64,000 bases of DNA from JABMNT01 sp048262655. GTDB taxonomy: Bacteria > Pseudomonadota > Alphaproteobacteria > Rhodospirillales > Casp-alpha2. Below, piece by piece: positions 44,714 to 53,655 of this stretch. A program made the position numbers and the translations under genes. The stretch lies in contig JBLXEY010000008.1 of the NCBI GenBank assembly GCA_048262655.1, forward strand, positions 62,001-126,000, read 5' to 3'. The number at the start of each line of letters is the position of its first letter. Within the stretch, counting starts at the first letter, position 1. The notes beneath the pieces are model-generated. The model saw only the letters and a program-made list of their open reading frames with translations. It was not told the DNA's origin and ran no database searches.

Positions 44714-46624
44714 ATGGCTAACGCATACGATGTCGCATACACAAAATCGATCGACGAACCGGAAGCCTTTTGGGCGGAAGCGGCGCAGGAAATTGATTGG
44801 ATAAAACCCTGGGATAAAGTGCTTGATGACAGCAATAAACCGTTTTACCGCTGGTTTGCCGGTGCCCAGTGCAATACCTGTTACAACGCGCTGGACCGTC
44901 ACGTAGAACGCGGCAGGGGTGAGCAAGCCGCCTTAATCTATGACAGCCCGGTAACCAACACAAAGAAAACCTATAGTTACAGCGAACTGCTGGACACTGT
45001 TTCGCGATTTGCGGGGGTCCTGAAAGCGCAGGGCGTAGAGAAAGGGGACCGTGTTGTTATCTATATGCCGATGGTCGCCGAAGCCGCCGTTGCCATGCTC
45101 GCATGCGCACGCTTGGGGGCTATTCATTCTGTTGTCTTCGGGGGGTTCGCCTCAAACGAATTGGCTGTCAGAATTAATGATTCGAAACCTAAAGTTATTG
45201 TAAGTGCGACATGTGGCATCGAAGTGAACCGGGTCATTCCCTATATGCCACTGCTTAATGGCGCGATTGAGATGGCGCAGCATAAGCCTGACAGTTGTGT
45301 GATTTTGCGTCGGCCCGAACACGATGAAGGGCTCGTTGCAGGGCGGGATGTAGATTGGGCCGAAGCCATGGTGACAGCGGAACCTGCCGATTGTGTCGCC
45401 GTGGCTGCTACGGACCCCCTTTATATTTTGTATACCTCAGGCACGACGGGAGAACCTAAAGGTGTTGTCCGGGACAATGGTGGGCATATGGTTGCGCTTA
45501 AATGGTCCATGAAGAATATCTATAATGCCGACCCGGGTGATGTTTATTGGGCGGCATCTGATGTTGGATGGGTGGTTGGCCATAGTTATATTGTCTACGC
45601 ACCTCTATTGCACGGTTGTACAACCCTGTTTTACGAAGGCAAACCCGTTGGAACACCGGATGCCGGTGCGTTCTGGCGTGTCATCTCTGAGCATAAGGTC
45701 AAAATGATGTTTACCGCGCCAACAGCATTTCGAGCGATTAAACGCGAAGACCCGACCGGCGCTATGCTTAAAAACTATGACATGAGTCATTTCAAAATGT
45801 TATTTTTGGCAGGCGAACGAACGGACCCAGATACGTTGCACTGGGCGGAAGATAAACTGAAAGTTCCAGTCATTGACCATTGGTGGCAAACGGAGTCGGG
45901 TTGGCCGATGGCAGCGAATTGTATGGGCCTGCACGCATTTGATGTACGTGCCGGATCTCCCACCAAAGCTGTTCCGGGCTGGGATGTGCGGATTTTGGAT
46001 GATGGTTGCCATGAAGTCGCGAAAGGCGATATTGGCGCGATCAGCGTCAAGTTGCCGATGCCGCCTTCGTCGCTGCTAACACTGTGGAATGCTGACCAGC
46101 GGTATTTGGATGCCTATCTTGAAGAATACCCAGGCTATTACAAAACTGCAGATGCGGGTTATATGGATGACGAGGGTTATCTCTATATCATGGCGCGTAC
46201 GGACGATATTATTAATGTCGCGGGGCATCGCTTGTCTACGGGCGGAATGGAAGAAGTCTTAGCCGCTCACCCTGATGTGGCCGAGTGCGCTGTGATCGGT
46301 GTTGAAGATCAGCTCAAGGGCCAACTTCCTGTCGGGTTTTTGATACTGAACGCGGGTGTGAAAAAGGCGGAAGAAGACGTCGTGTCGGAAGTTATCCAAT
46401 TGGTGCGGGATAAAATCGGCCCGGTGGCCGCGTTTAAGTTAGCGGTTGTTATCGAACGTTTGCCGAAGACGCGCTCGGGTAAAATCCTGCGTGGGACGAT
46501 GCAGAAAATAGCTGACAATCAAGAATATAAGATGCCGGCAACGATTGATGATCCTGCAATTCTGGATGAAATTGATGCGGCGCTTCAATCAATTGGCTAT
46601 AGCACCGCGCGTGCGACGAAATAG
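44714..46624 (+). CDS. prpE: Propionyl-CoA synthetase
   Basis: A 636-residue acetyl-CoA-synthetase-like ligase. The N-terminus YTKSIDEPEAFWAEAAQEID, then WIKPWDKVLDDSN, with the phrase LSTGGMEEVLAAHPDVAECA, are typical of PrpE, which activates propionate. The P-loop is ILYTSGTTGEPKGVVRDNGG, and WWQTESGWPMAANCMG and PKTRSGKILRGTMQKIAD are intact. It lies 13 bp before an SDR gene. In this organism propionyl-CoA could enter the methylmalonyl-CoA route that meaB serves. Confidence 0.93.
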   Translation: MANAYDVAYTKSIDEPEAFWAEAAQEIDWIKPWDKVLDDSNKPFYRWFAGAQCNTCYNALDRHVERGRGEQAALIYDSPVTNTKKTYSYSELLDTVSRFAGVLKAQGVEKGDRVVIYMPMVAEAAVAMLACARLGAIHSVVFGGFASNELAVRINDSKPKVIVSATCGIEVNRVIPYMPLLNGAIEMAQHKPDSCVILRRPEHDEGLVAGRDVDWAEAMVTAEPADCVAVAATDPLYILYTSGTTGEPKGVVRDNGGHMVALKWSMKNIYNADPGDVYWAASDVGWVVGHSYIVYAPLLHGCTTLFYEGKPVGTPDAGAFWRVISEHKVKMMFTAPTAFRAIKREDPTGAMLKNYDMSHFKMLFLAGERTDPDTLHWAEDKLKVPVIDHWWQTESGWPMAANCMGLHAFDVRAGSPTKAVPGWDVRILDDGCHEVAKGDIGAISVKLPMPPSSLLTLWNADQRYLDAYLEEYPGYYKTADAGYMDDEGYLYIMARTDDIINVAGHRLSTGGMEEVLAAHPDVAECAVIGVEDQLKGQLPVGFLILNAGVKKAEEDVVSEVIQLVRDKIGPVAAFKLAVVIERLPKTRSGKILRGTMQKIADNQEYKMPATIDDPAILDEIDAALQSIGYSTARATK

Positions 46625-46637
46625 GACCTGAGAACGA

Positions 46638-47411
46638 ATGAATTTGAACGATAAAGTGACAATTGTTACGGGTGCAGCACAAGGTATCGGGCTGGCCTGT
46701 GCGCAGCGATTTGCCAAAGATGGTGCGAAGGTAATTCTCTCGGACGTTCAGGAAGACAAAGGCGAAGCTGCGGCGCAATCGCTCCGTGATTCCGGGTTGG
46801 AGGCGCAGTTTGTCGCCTGTGATGTTGGTGAAAAATCTCAGGTGGAAGCATTGGTTGCGGAAGCCGTATCACGTTACGGACGGCTCGATGTTGCCATTTC
46901 CAATGCGGCGATCCTGCGGGTTGGCGACATCCTGGAGATTGAGGAAGACGATTTTGATCAGGTCTTGCGGATTAACCTGAAGGGGTTTTTCCTGGTCGGA
47001 CAAGCGGCGGCAAAACAAATGGCTGCTCAAGGGAGCGGTTCGATTATTAACATGTCGTCCATTCAGGCAAATATTACCAATCCAAATTTGCTGACCTACG
47101 CCATGTGCAAGGGGGGCATAAAACAACTTACCGTCGCTATGGCTTTGGCCCTGGCAGATAAAGGCGTCCGTGTAAATGCAATCGGGCCGGGCAGCATTGG
47201 CACGGATATGGTCAAGCAGCTTTTGGTCGACGAGGCCGCCCGTAAAACCATTATGTCGCGGACACCCATGGGACGTTTGGGAGAGCCAGAAGAAATTGCC
47301 GCGGTTGCCGCTTTCCTTGCAAGTGACGAAGCAAGCTATATTACCGGTGAAACCATCAACGCGGACGGCGGCCGTATGGGATTAAATTACGTGGTGCCGG
47401 TCGCGGACTAG
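46638..47411 (+). CDS. Short-chain dehydrogenase/reductase
   Basis: A 257-residue classical SDR. The NAD motif TGAAQGIGLACAQRF is at residues about 12-26, the NxAG-type segment is SNAAIL, and the active site is SIQANITNPNLLTYAMCKGG: the catalytic Ser, Tyr and Lys are all present. ITGETINADGGRMG ends the chain, typical of 3-oxoacyl-reductase-like or sugar dehydrogenases. It is probably cotranscribed with prpE. Its last 4 bases overlap the converging amidohydrolase. Confidence 0.9.
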   Translation: MNLNDKVTIVTGAAQGIGLACAQRFAKDGAKVILSDVQEDKGEAAAQSLRDSGLEAQFVACDVGEKSQVEALVAEAVSRYGRLDVAISNAAILRVGDILEIEEDDFDQVLRINLKGFFLVGQAAAKQMAAQGSGSIINMSSIQANITNPNLLTYAMCKGGIKQLTVAMALALADKGVRVNAIGPGSIGTDMVKQLLVDEAARKTIMSRTPMGRLGEPEEIAAVAAFLASDEASYITGETINADGGRMGLNYVVPVAD

Positions 47412-48262
47412 TCAAGTCGGTAAGCACGGATCGCGGTATTACGATAGAAGTCGCGTTGTTCAGATTCGCTTGTGTTTTTTAGAACATCATCAAGCAGTTG
47501 AACCCAATCGGGGTACTCATGAGCCAATGTGGAGACGGGCCAGTCGCTGCCATACATTGTACGCGAGAACCCGAAGCATTCAAATGTGTGCTCAACATAG
47601 GGGATGATTTGTTCCGTTGTCCAAGCTTGGTGATCGGCCTCGGTGGTCACACCAGATACTTTGCAGGTCACATTCGGGAACGTTGCAAGTTCGCGCATCT
47701 GTGCGCGCCAAGGTTCCTGTAAACCGTGCTTTATTCCGGGTTTGCCAATATGGTCGAGAATAAATTGCACATCAGGACAGCGTTTTGCGAGTTCAATCGC
47801 GAAGGTCATGCCCCAATGCAGAACGCATAAATCAAAGCTGAGATTATATTTCGGCAGAAGGTTTAATGCGGCAATGTAGTCGGGTTCCAAACAGAAAGCC
47901 TGATTGATCTGATTTTGCATAAGATCCCGAATACCTTTGACGGTAGGGATCGCAGCCAGCACTTCCAGATCGCGTACTATCGCCGGGCCTTTGGTGAGAG
48001 GCGCATGCGCCACCGAACCACAAAGGCGGGGGTCAGTAGTGGCTATGGACTGCACCCATTGAGCTTCATCAATGTGTTGACCCTTAGAGACATCAACTTC
48101 TGCAAAGACGAGCTTGTCTACTTCTACAGGACCGCGTGCCGCATCGTAATCTTCCAGGGAATGCGTTTTATTGATTTTTGGTGCAGATGCCAGCCAGTCA
48201 TATTGCAGATAATTGACATCAAACAAATGAACGTGACTGTCAACGATTGGAAATGTTGGCAC
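47408..48262 (-). CDS. Amidohydrolase-fold (TIM-barrel) hydrolase
   Basis: A 284-residue member of the amidohydrolase_2 family, which includes lactonases such as 2-pyrone-4,6-dicarboxylate and L-fucono-1,5-lactone hydrolases. The metal-binding HVHLFD near residue 10, the strand FILDHIGKPGIK and the end MYGSDWPVSTLAHEYPDWVQ (with its Asp) are present. The start is GTG at 48262 with GGGAGG 5 bases upstream; longer in-frame starts exist but lack such a site. The substrate is unknown; it may be a sugar or aromatic lactone. Confidence 0.85.
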   Translation of the reverse strand: MPTFPIVDSHVHLFDVNYLQYDWLASAPKINKTHSLEDYDAARGPVEVDKLVFAEVDVSKGQHIDEAQWVQSIATTDPRLCGSVAHAPLTKGPAIVRDLEVLAAIPTVKGIRDLMQNQINQAFCLEPDYIAALNLLPKYNLSFDLCVLHWGMTFAIELAKRCPDVQFILDHIGKPGIKHGLQEPWRAQMRELATFPNVTCKVSGVTTEADHQAWTTEQIIPYVEHTFECFGFSRTMYGSDWPVSTLAHEYPDWVQLLDDVLKNTSESEQRDFYRNTAIRAYRLD

Positions 48263-48479
48263 AAAAACCTCCCTGTGCGAATAGCTGACAGATGACCTGC
48301 TGACCAAAGCAGTGACAGGAGCCTAAAGGGTGGATATGTAACCTTCAACCCTTTTCGGTTTAGGGAGTGGGGCAGGAATATTATTTGAATAATCACATTT
48401 GGAATTTCTATTTCGGCTGAATTCGTTAATCTGAAACTGTAAGTTAAATCTTTATTTAAATCGAAACATAGGGTTGCAC

Positions 48480-49304
48480 GTGTCTGAGTCACCGTTATCA
48501 AAATTGGAAATTCGAGGGTTCAGCCCATTAGTCCGCATTCGTGCGCATATCGTGGAGCGCATGGTGAAGGCGAAAAACAAGCAAGCCGAAGCGACCTTGC
48601 GACGGATACCCGCATTATGGGCGGCACTGGAAGAATATGCCAAAGGCTCCTCGGTAACCGGGGCGTCGATGTCGGATTACCTGACGCTTTACGAGCAAAT
48701 CCGACAGCGAAAGCCCAAGGAAGTTTTGGAGTTTGGAACAGGATTTTCCACAGTTGTCCTGGCCCATGCATTGCTGGCCAACGAGCGCGATGGTGAGCCT
48801 CTTGGGCGGATTACGTCAATGGAAGAGGACGCAGGCTGGACGGCAACCGCGCAAGCGAATTTACCGGACGATGTGAAACACCTGGTCGAGATCATCCATA
48901 GCGCGAAAATTGATGGCTTTTATAAAATGTTTCGTGGCGTGCAATATACGGAAATCCCGGAACGTGATTATGACTTTGTTTTTTCAGATGGGCCCGAGCG
49001 GCATTCGCTGGTCAATGGCGATAAATTATTTGATCTTGATCTGATTAACATTGTTCGCAAATCGGAAAAGCCGATCTTTGCGCTTGTTGATAATCATTAT
49101 CTGACTTTTTATGTTTTGCAGAAAGTATTTGGCACCAAGTTGGCCCGTTACAGTGTCCGCCACCGTTTGATGTTTGTCGGACCGGTTAGCAGCAAGGACG
49201 TTCGTCATTTGCGAAAAGAAATCTTCTTGCCTGATTTACGCATTGCGGGTGAAGTGGAATTCAAATTACGAATGGCGCTTGATGAAGAATACACATTTGA
49301 CTAG
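48480..49304 (+). CDS. Class I SAM-methyltransferase-fold protein
   Basis: A 274-residue protein with a Rossmann-type methyltransferase core. Motif I appears as VLEFGTGFSTVVLAHALLAN near residue 82, and DYDFVFSDGPERHSL near residue 160 fits the motif IV region. The N- and C-termini have no known domain. The start is GTG at 48480, with AGGG 6 bases upstream, not the earlier in-frame TTG. The gene converges on the phosphonate operon, 3 bp from its end, and could modify a phosphonate or a polysaccharide, but that is only a position-based idea. Confidence 0.7.
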   Translation: MSESPLSKLEIRGFSPLVRIRAHIVERMVKAKNKQAEATLRRIPALWAALEEYAKGSSVTGASMSDYLTLYEQIRQRKPKEVLEFGTGFSTVVLAHALLANERDGEPLGRITSMEEDAGWTATAQANLPDDVKHLVEIIHSAKIDGFYKMFRGVQYTEIPERDYDFVFSDGPERHSLVNGDKLFDLDLINIVRKSEKPIFALVDNHYLTFYVLQKVFGTKLARYSVRHRLMFVGPVSSKDVRHLRKEIFLPDLRIAGEVEFKLRMALDEEYTFD

Positions 49305-49307
49305 CGC

Positions 49308-50450
49308 CTAGTTGCCGGCGCCGATGAAGGCCTTAAAGCGCCGCGCGACGTCTGCGGGCATAACGGTCGGGCGTCCAAGGTTCCCTGCGGAACCGGCCGC
49401 AATTTTCATATGAACGAGATGCGGTCCAGCGGTCGCAGTTGCTTGTTGAACAGCTTTGTTAAAGGCATCGGGCGTTGAGCATCGGTAGCCATGTTTATAC
49501 CCGCACGATGCCGCGATTTGGGCAAAGTCGACACCCGGTGAAACGGTTGGTTGCCCACCGGTAGAATCATAGGTGCCATTATCAAGAACGATGTGAACCA
49601 AGTTTTCCGGAGCGTAAGCACCAACTGTCGCCAGCGATCCCATTTTCATCATCAGCGCACCATCGCCATCAATGACAATGACTTTCTTTTGTGTGTTAAG
49701 GGCGACCCCAAGCCCCATCGCCGCCGCACATCCCATTGACCCTACCTGATAGAGATGCTGCTCCCGGTCAGAAATTGTAAATAGCTCACGCCCACATTTG
49801 CCTGTCGTCGCAATCATGGCTGCTGCATCGGGGGCGACATCGACAAGCTGCTCCAGCGTCGCATAGCGGCTCGGGTATACGTTGCCATCTGTCCACTCAT
49901 GGACGGTTCCGAATGATGGGGTTTGCAGGGTCGCTGGTGCGGCGCTGGTATCTCTTACGGAGCCTTTTGCCATGGTCAGCGCGTAGGGAAGGTATGTTGT
50001 CTCTATGCGGGCCTCCGCATCGCGCAGAGTGGGTTCGATGGTCGCTTGTTCAGACGGAAATGGCGCGTGGGGAATTTGCATGACGTCCAGCATCGAATGG
50101 GTGATTTGCCCCATCAACTCATGCTGGGGTTCATCCGCTAATCCAGGAGCGCCGCGCAGCGTGGTCAGCAACAGGGTCGGAATTTTAAATGGGTAGTTTA
50201 ACGAGGTCAGCGGATTCACCGCGTTGCCCAGACCTGAGTTCTGGCACATGACAACCGTTTTGCGTCCCGCCAACCAGGCCCCAGCAGCGATGGCAACGGC
50301 TTCACCCTCGCTTGCCGCTGCCACATAGTCGAGGTTCTGATCCGTTATCGCAGAGTTGATAAACGGCGTCAGAAAAGAGCACGGGACACCTGTATAGAAG
50401 CTGTATCCCTGGGCTCTTGCCGGTTCAATGAAGTCGCCGGGTTCAATCAT
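49308..50450 (-). CDS. aepY: Phosphonopyruvate decarboxylase
   Basis: A thiamine-diphosphate enzyme that decarboxylates phosphonopyruvate to phosphonoacetaldehyde, pulling the unfavourable PEP mutase reaction forward. The 380-residue chain has GVPCSFLTPFINSAITDQN at the start, the catalytic Glu in AASEGEAVAIAAGAWLAG, and the cofactor loop GDGALMMKMGSLATVGAYAP, ending at LDNGTYDSTGGQPT. It is 14 bp after aepX, so it is cotranscribed. Sulfopyruvate decarboxylase is a relative, but the neighbouring PEP mutase and transaminase settle the role. Confidence 0.95.
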   Translation of the reverse strand: MIEPGDFIEPARAQGYSFYTGVPCSFLTPFINSAITDQNLDYVAAASEGEAVAIAAGAWLAGRKTVVMCQNSGLGNAVNPLTSLNYPFKIPTLLLTTLRGAPGLADEPQHELMGQITHSMLDVMQIPHAPFPSEQATIEPTLRDAEARIETTYLPYALTMAKGSVRDTSAAPATLQTPSFGTVHEWTDGNVYPSRYATLEQLVDVAPDAAAMIATTGKCGRELFTISDREQHLYQVGSMGCAAAMGLGVALNTQKKVIVIDGDGALMMKMGSLATVGAYAPENLVHIVLDNGTYDSTGGQPTVSPGVDFAQIAASCGYKHGYRCSTPDAFNKAVQQATATAGPHLVHMKIAAGSAGNLGRPTVMPADVARRFKAFIGAGN

Positions 50451-50464
50451 GCATTTGCACTCTT

Positions 50465-51373
50465 TTACGGTAAGTAACGTTTTTCGGCTTCAACCAATTC
50501 GTCATTCCCTGCCAGCGCAAAGACTTCAGAGACTTTGACCATTTCTTTGTCGACGCCTTCAATTGATTCTTCAAGGAAAATCCGACGTGACGTTTCACGC
50601 ATGGCGGTAATCGAAGCGCGCATGTTATGGTTTGCCCAAATGGCCGCAGAAATGCCAGCATCACGGAAGGTATCCGTTGGTGTCCATGGGTATTTGGTTG
50701 GGACGATCACGACGGGGCAGCGATTGGCCCACTCTTTTGTGAACTCAAGAACCTCGCCCGCGTCTGATTTTTTGGAATGGATTAGGACCGCATCGGCACC
50801 AGCCACGTGATAGGCTTCCGCCCGCTTAAGGGCTTCCGCCATCCCCAAACCTGAAATCAATGCTTCAAGGCGAGCGATAATTGAAAAATCGGCGTTAGTC
50901 TGGCTGTCTTTCCCAGCTTTAATCTTTCCGCAAAACTCTTCGATATCGGCCAAAGGTTGGCCTTCGCCCAGAAAGGAATTCGTTTTTGGGAATATTTTGT
51001 CTTCGATGCAGACGGCAGCGATATCGCGTTGGCATAGTTTTCGGACCGCACGTCGCATGTTGTTGAAATTGCCCCAACCCGTATCACCGTCAACCAGGAT
51101 CGGAACCGATGTGCAGTCGGACATAAACTCAAGCACTTCCATGATCTGGGTCCATGAGGCTTCGTTGTTGTCGCGAACGCCCAGTGCCGCTGACATGGAA
51201 AGACCAGAAGCCCAAATTGCTGAAAACCCGGCCTCTTCAACGATTTTGGCGGATAAACCGTTATGGGCTTCCATCAAAAATTCGAGCTTTTCGGAATTGA
51301 GCATTTCACGAAAGCGGCTCGCTTTGCTGTGCGGCGGCGTTTCAAAACTTTGCGGGGCTGTATGTACAGTCAT
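50465..51373 (-). CDS. aepX: Phosphoenolpyruvate phosphomutase
   Basis: Rearranges phosphoenolpyruvate to phosphonopyruvate, the entry to all known phosphonate synthesis. The signature EDKIFPKTNS is at residues 124-133, which separates PEP mutase from isocitrate-lyase-type relatives, and the metal-site loop LVDGDTGWGN is at residues 94-103. A length of 302 is normal. The ATG at 51373 has AAGGA 8 bases upstream. It is the middle gene of the aepX-aepY-phnW operon. Confidence 0.97.
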   Translation of the reverse strand: MTVHTAPQSFETPPHSKASRFREMLNSEKLEFLMEAHNGLSAKIVEEAGFSAIWASGLSMSAALGVRDNNEASWTQIMEVLEFMSDCTSVPILVDGDTGWGNFNNMRRAVRKLCQRDIAAVCIEDKIFPKTNSFLGEGQPLADIEEFCGKIKAGKDSQTNADFSIIARLEALISGLGMAEALKRAEAYHVAGADAVLIHSKKSDAGEVLEFTKEWANRCPVVIVPTKYPWTPTDTFRDAGISAAIWANHNMRASITAMRETSRRIFLEESIEGVDKEMVKVSEVFALAGNDELVEAEKRYLP

Positions 51374-51405
51374 GGAATTTTCCTTATGTGAGTTGGAAGG
51401 TCAAA

Positions 51406-52530
51406 TCAGGCGGCGAGTGGTGTGGTGATCTTCATATGGTCGAGGGTGGTTTTTACGGCGGATAAAGCACCGCGCATTTCATTTTCAGTCATGTGACCGA
51501 TGCATCCCATGCGGAAGGTCTCGGCGACTGTTAATTTTCCGGGGTAAATGATAAAGCCCAATTGCTTCAGGTGATTATAAAATGTGCCAAAATCGAACTG
51601 TGGATGGACTGGCATTTTGAAGGTAATGATAATGGGGGCCTGCAGCGCATCGGACAGGAGCGTTTCGAAGCCAAGCGCTCGCATGCCATCCACAAGGACC
51701 CGGCAGTTGTTTGTGTAGCGTTCAAGCCGTCCGATCATTCCACCCTCTGCAACAAGCTGAGCCAAGGCGGAATCAAGGGCAGCAATGACGTGCGTGGGCG
51801 GTGTGAAGCGCCACTGTGATGTTTTTTCCATACTCTGCCATTGGTCATATAAATCGAGACAAAGAGACGGAGAGTTGCCTTCCGATAAGAGCAGGGCTTG
51901 CTTTTCGATAAGCGCAAAACCCAATCCCGGAACCCCTTCTAGGCACTTGTTGCTTGAAGCAATGACCGCTTCAAAGGTTATGTCCCGGGCACTTAAGGGC
52001 AATGCCCCAAAGGCGCTCATGGCATCAATGATAAGTTTGCGCCCAGCCTTTGAAACCACATCTGAAATATCGCGGATCGGATTAAGGATACCGGATGTTG
52101 TTTCGCAATGGACGGCGATCACATGGGTGATATCCGGATCGTTCTTTAGCTGTTGAGATAACGCTTCGATATCGTTTGGAGTATCTTCCCGGGTGCTGAT
52201 GCTGGTCACCGGTCGATCCAGGATATCTAGGATACGGACGATACGACTGCCGTACGCACCGTTCACCAAAACCAGGGCTTTGTCGGTCTTCTTGATAAGT
52301 GTCCCGAGTGTTGCTTCGACCGCGAACGTTCCGCTTCCTTGTACAGGTACGCAGACGTGTGTATCCGAAGCATCCGCCAACTCGCTTATTTGATCTCTGA
52401 TACGCAGATTCGTCGCGATGAAATCAGCGTCTCTGGAGCCCCAGTCGCGCATCATGGCCGCTTTAGTTTCTGCAGATGTTGTTAACGGGCCTGGCGTCAA
52501 CAACCACGGGTCCTTGTTTTTATTGGTCAT
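51406..52530 (-). CDS. phnW: 2-aminoethylphosphonate-pyruvate transaminase
   Basis: Converts phosphonoacetaldehyde and alanine to 2-aminoethylphosphonate and pyruvate, or the reverse. It is a 374-residue class V aminotransferase. The N-terminus LLTPGPLTTSAETKAAMMRD, then WGSRD, is diagnostic; the PLP Lys is K195 (in SSNKCLEGVPG) and the ring-nitrogen Asp is D169. First gene of the operon, so it is likely biosynthetic here, as aepX and aepY follow 32 and 46 bases of spacer later. No phosphonatase (phnX) is present, which argues against a degradation role. Confidence 0.95.
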   Translation of the reverse strand: MTNKNKDPWLLTPGPLTTSAETKAAMMRDWGSRDADFIATNLRIRDQISELADASDTHVCVPVQGSGTFAVEATLGTLIKKTDKALVLVNGAYGSRIVRILDILDRPVTSISTREDTPNDIEALSQQLKNDPDITHVIAVHCETTSGILNPIRDISDVVSKAGRKLIIDAMSAFGALPLSARDITFEAVIASSNKCLEGVPGLGFALIEKQALLLSEGNSPSLCLDLYDQWQSMEKTSQWRFTPPTHVIAALDSALAQLVAEGGMIGRLERYTNNCRVLVDGMRALGFETLLSDALQAPIIITFKMPVHPQFDFGTFYNHLKQLGFIIYPGKLTVAETFRMGCIGHMTENEMRGALSAVKTTLDHMKITTPLAA

Positions 52531-52822
52531 GCAATAGATCCTAAAAAGTCTTGGCGGATAGGATCAATTGTCAGATTTTAAAGCAAGCGGATATGTCGTA
52601 AGAACGAAATATTTATTTAATATCAATAACTTCAGTCAGAAACGGTCATTTAATCCGGGATTTCAACTGCGCTATTGCCCGATTGTTTGGGGTGTTCTGA
52701 GCGCTGATGGCAAAAATCTGCAAGCGGCGACTCCATCGGGACCGATGCGCTAGTCGGTACATATAAGGAATGCCCTGCGTCTAGCCTCTGAAAAGGACGT
52801 GGTCCGCGAAATAACGATCCAT
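52531..52822. other. Spacer upstream of phnW
   Basis: This stretch between the phnW start and the next terminator is AT-rich near phnW and presumably carries the phosphonate operon promoter. The frame at 52568-52753 has no family character. I see no riboswitch or small RNA that I can support. Confidence 0.4.
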
Positions 52823-52862
52823 AAAAAAAGCCCGGTGCAGATGAATGCGCCGGGCTTTTTTT
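52823..52862 (-). terminator. Intrinsic terminator of the DUF1013 gene
   Basis: AAAAAAAGCCCGGTGCA, loop GATGAA, TGCGCCGGGCTTTTTTT pairs completely if one G-U pair is allowed. It lies 17 bp after the stop of the DUF1013 gene. The A- and T-tracts suit both strands. Confidence 0.92.
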
Positions 52863-52878
52863 GATTTTTCTTCGGTGC

Positions 52879-53544
52879 CTACTGTTCGGCTGGCTCTGTC
52901 GCTGGTGTCCCAAAGACATCTTCAACTGTGTGTTCTTTAGGGGCAGGTGGCGCAGCATGCGCATCTGAATGCCCGACAATCCCATCGGGTGCCGTTGCAG
53001 CACCAGGGGTGTGGACTGTGCCAGCTCGTGCGCGCGCGATCGCGACCAGACGCTCAAGCTCATTGCCTTTACACAGGCCCAAACCAACAGGGTTTTGCGG
53101 TGTGATGTTCGGGGTGTTCCAGTGGGTACGGTCCCGTATGGAGTTGATGGTCGGCTTGGTTGTGCCAACCAACTTCGAGATTTGCGCGTCACTGAGTTCC
53201 GGGTAGTTCTTAATTAACCACGCGATCGCATTGGGGCGATCCTGGCGTTTTGAAACCGGTGTATAGCGTGCGCCTTTTCTTTTCGTGCGAGCTTCCGGAA
53301 CATCGCTTTTCGAAATTTTAAGCGATTCAATCGGATCCGCTTCACAACGCTTAATTTCTTCTGCGGTCAGTTCGCCAGCAGCAATCGGGTCCAGACCCTG
53401 CATGCCAGTTGCAACTTCGTCATCAGCAATTGCCTGGACTTCTAGCTCATGCAGGCCACAGAAAGTCGCTACCTGCTCGAAAGTGAGTTTTGTGTTATCA
53501 ACCAGCCAAACGGCCTTCGCCTTTGGCATCAGCGGATGCGCCAT
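52879..53544 (-). CDS. DUF1013-family regulator (TrcR-like)
   Basis: A 221-residue protein of the DUF1013 family, annotated in databases as the TrcR cell cycle transcriptional regulator; the experimental role is not known to me here. The core is MAHPLMPKAKAVWLVDNTKL followed by TFEQVATFCGLHELEVQAI, a likely HTH-like segment, and a second HTH-like stretch IAWLIKNYPELSDAQISKLV. The C-terminus is Pro/Ala-rich and looks disordered. The start at 53544 is chosen because GGGAAAAAG precedes it and the family N-terminus begins there. A long in-frame upstream ORF starts at 53586. Confidence 0.85.
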   Translation of the reverse strand: MAHPLMPKAKAVWLVDNTKLTFEQVATFCGLHELEVQAIADDEVATGMQGLDPIAAGELTAEEIKRCEADPIESLKISKSDVPEARTKRKGARYTPVSKRQDRPNAIAWLIKNYPELSDAQISKLVGTTKPTINSIRDRTHWNTPNITPQNPVGLGLCKGNELERLVAIARARAGTVHTPGAATAPDGIVGHSDAHAAPPAPKEHTVEDVFGTPATEPAEQ

Positions 53545-53655
53545 AATCTTTTTCCCATTCCAGATGTTTTTGCGCTGATCACGCACTTCAAGTGATCATT
53601 TGACGTCTTTATAGACCTCGTAGGGCCTTTGGGTCAAACAACGAAAAGGCTGAAA

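Noticed and set aside
44714..46624. Acetyl-CoA synthetase as the call for the 636-residue ligase
   Set aside because: The N-terminus and the LSTGGMEEVLAAHPDVAECA segment fit propionyl-CoA synthetase better, though acetate may also be used.
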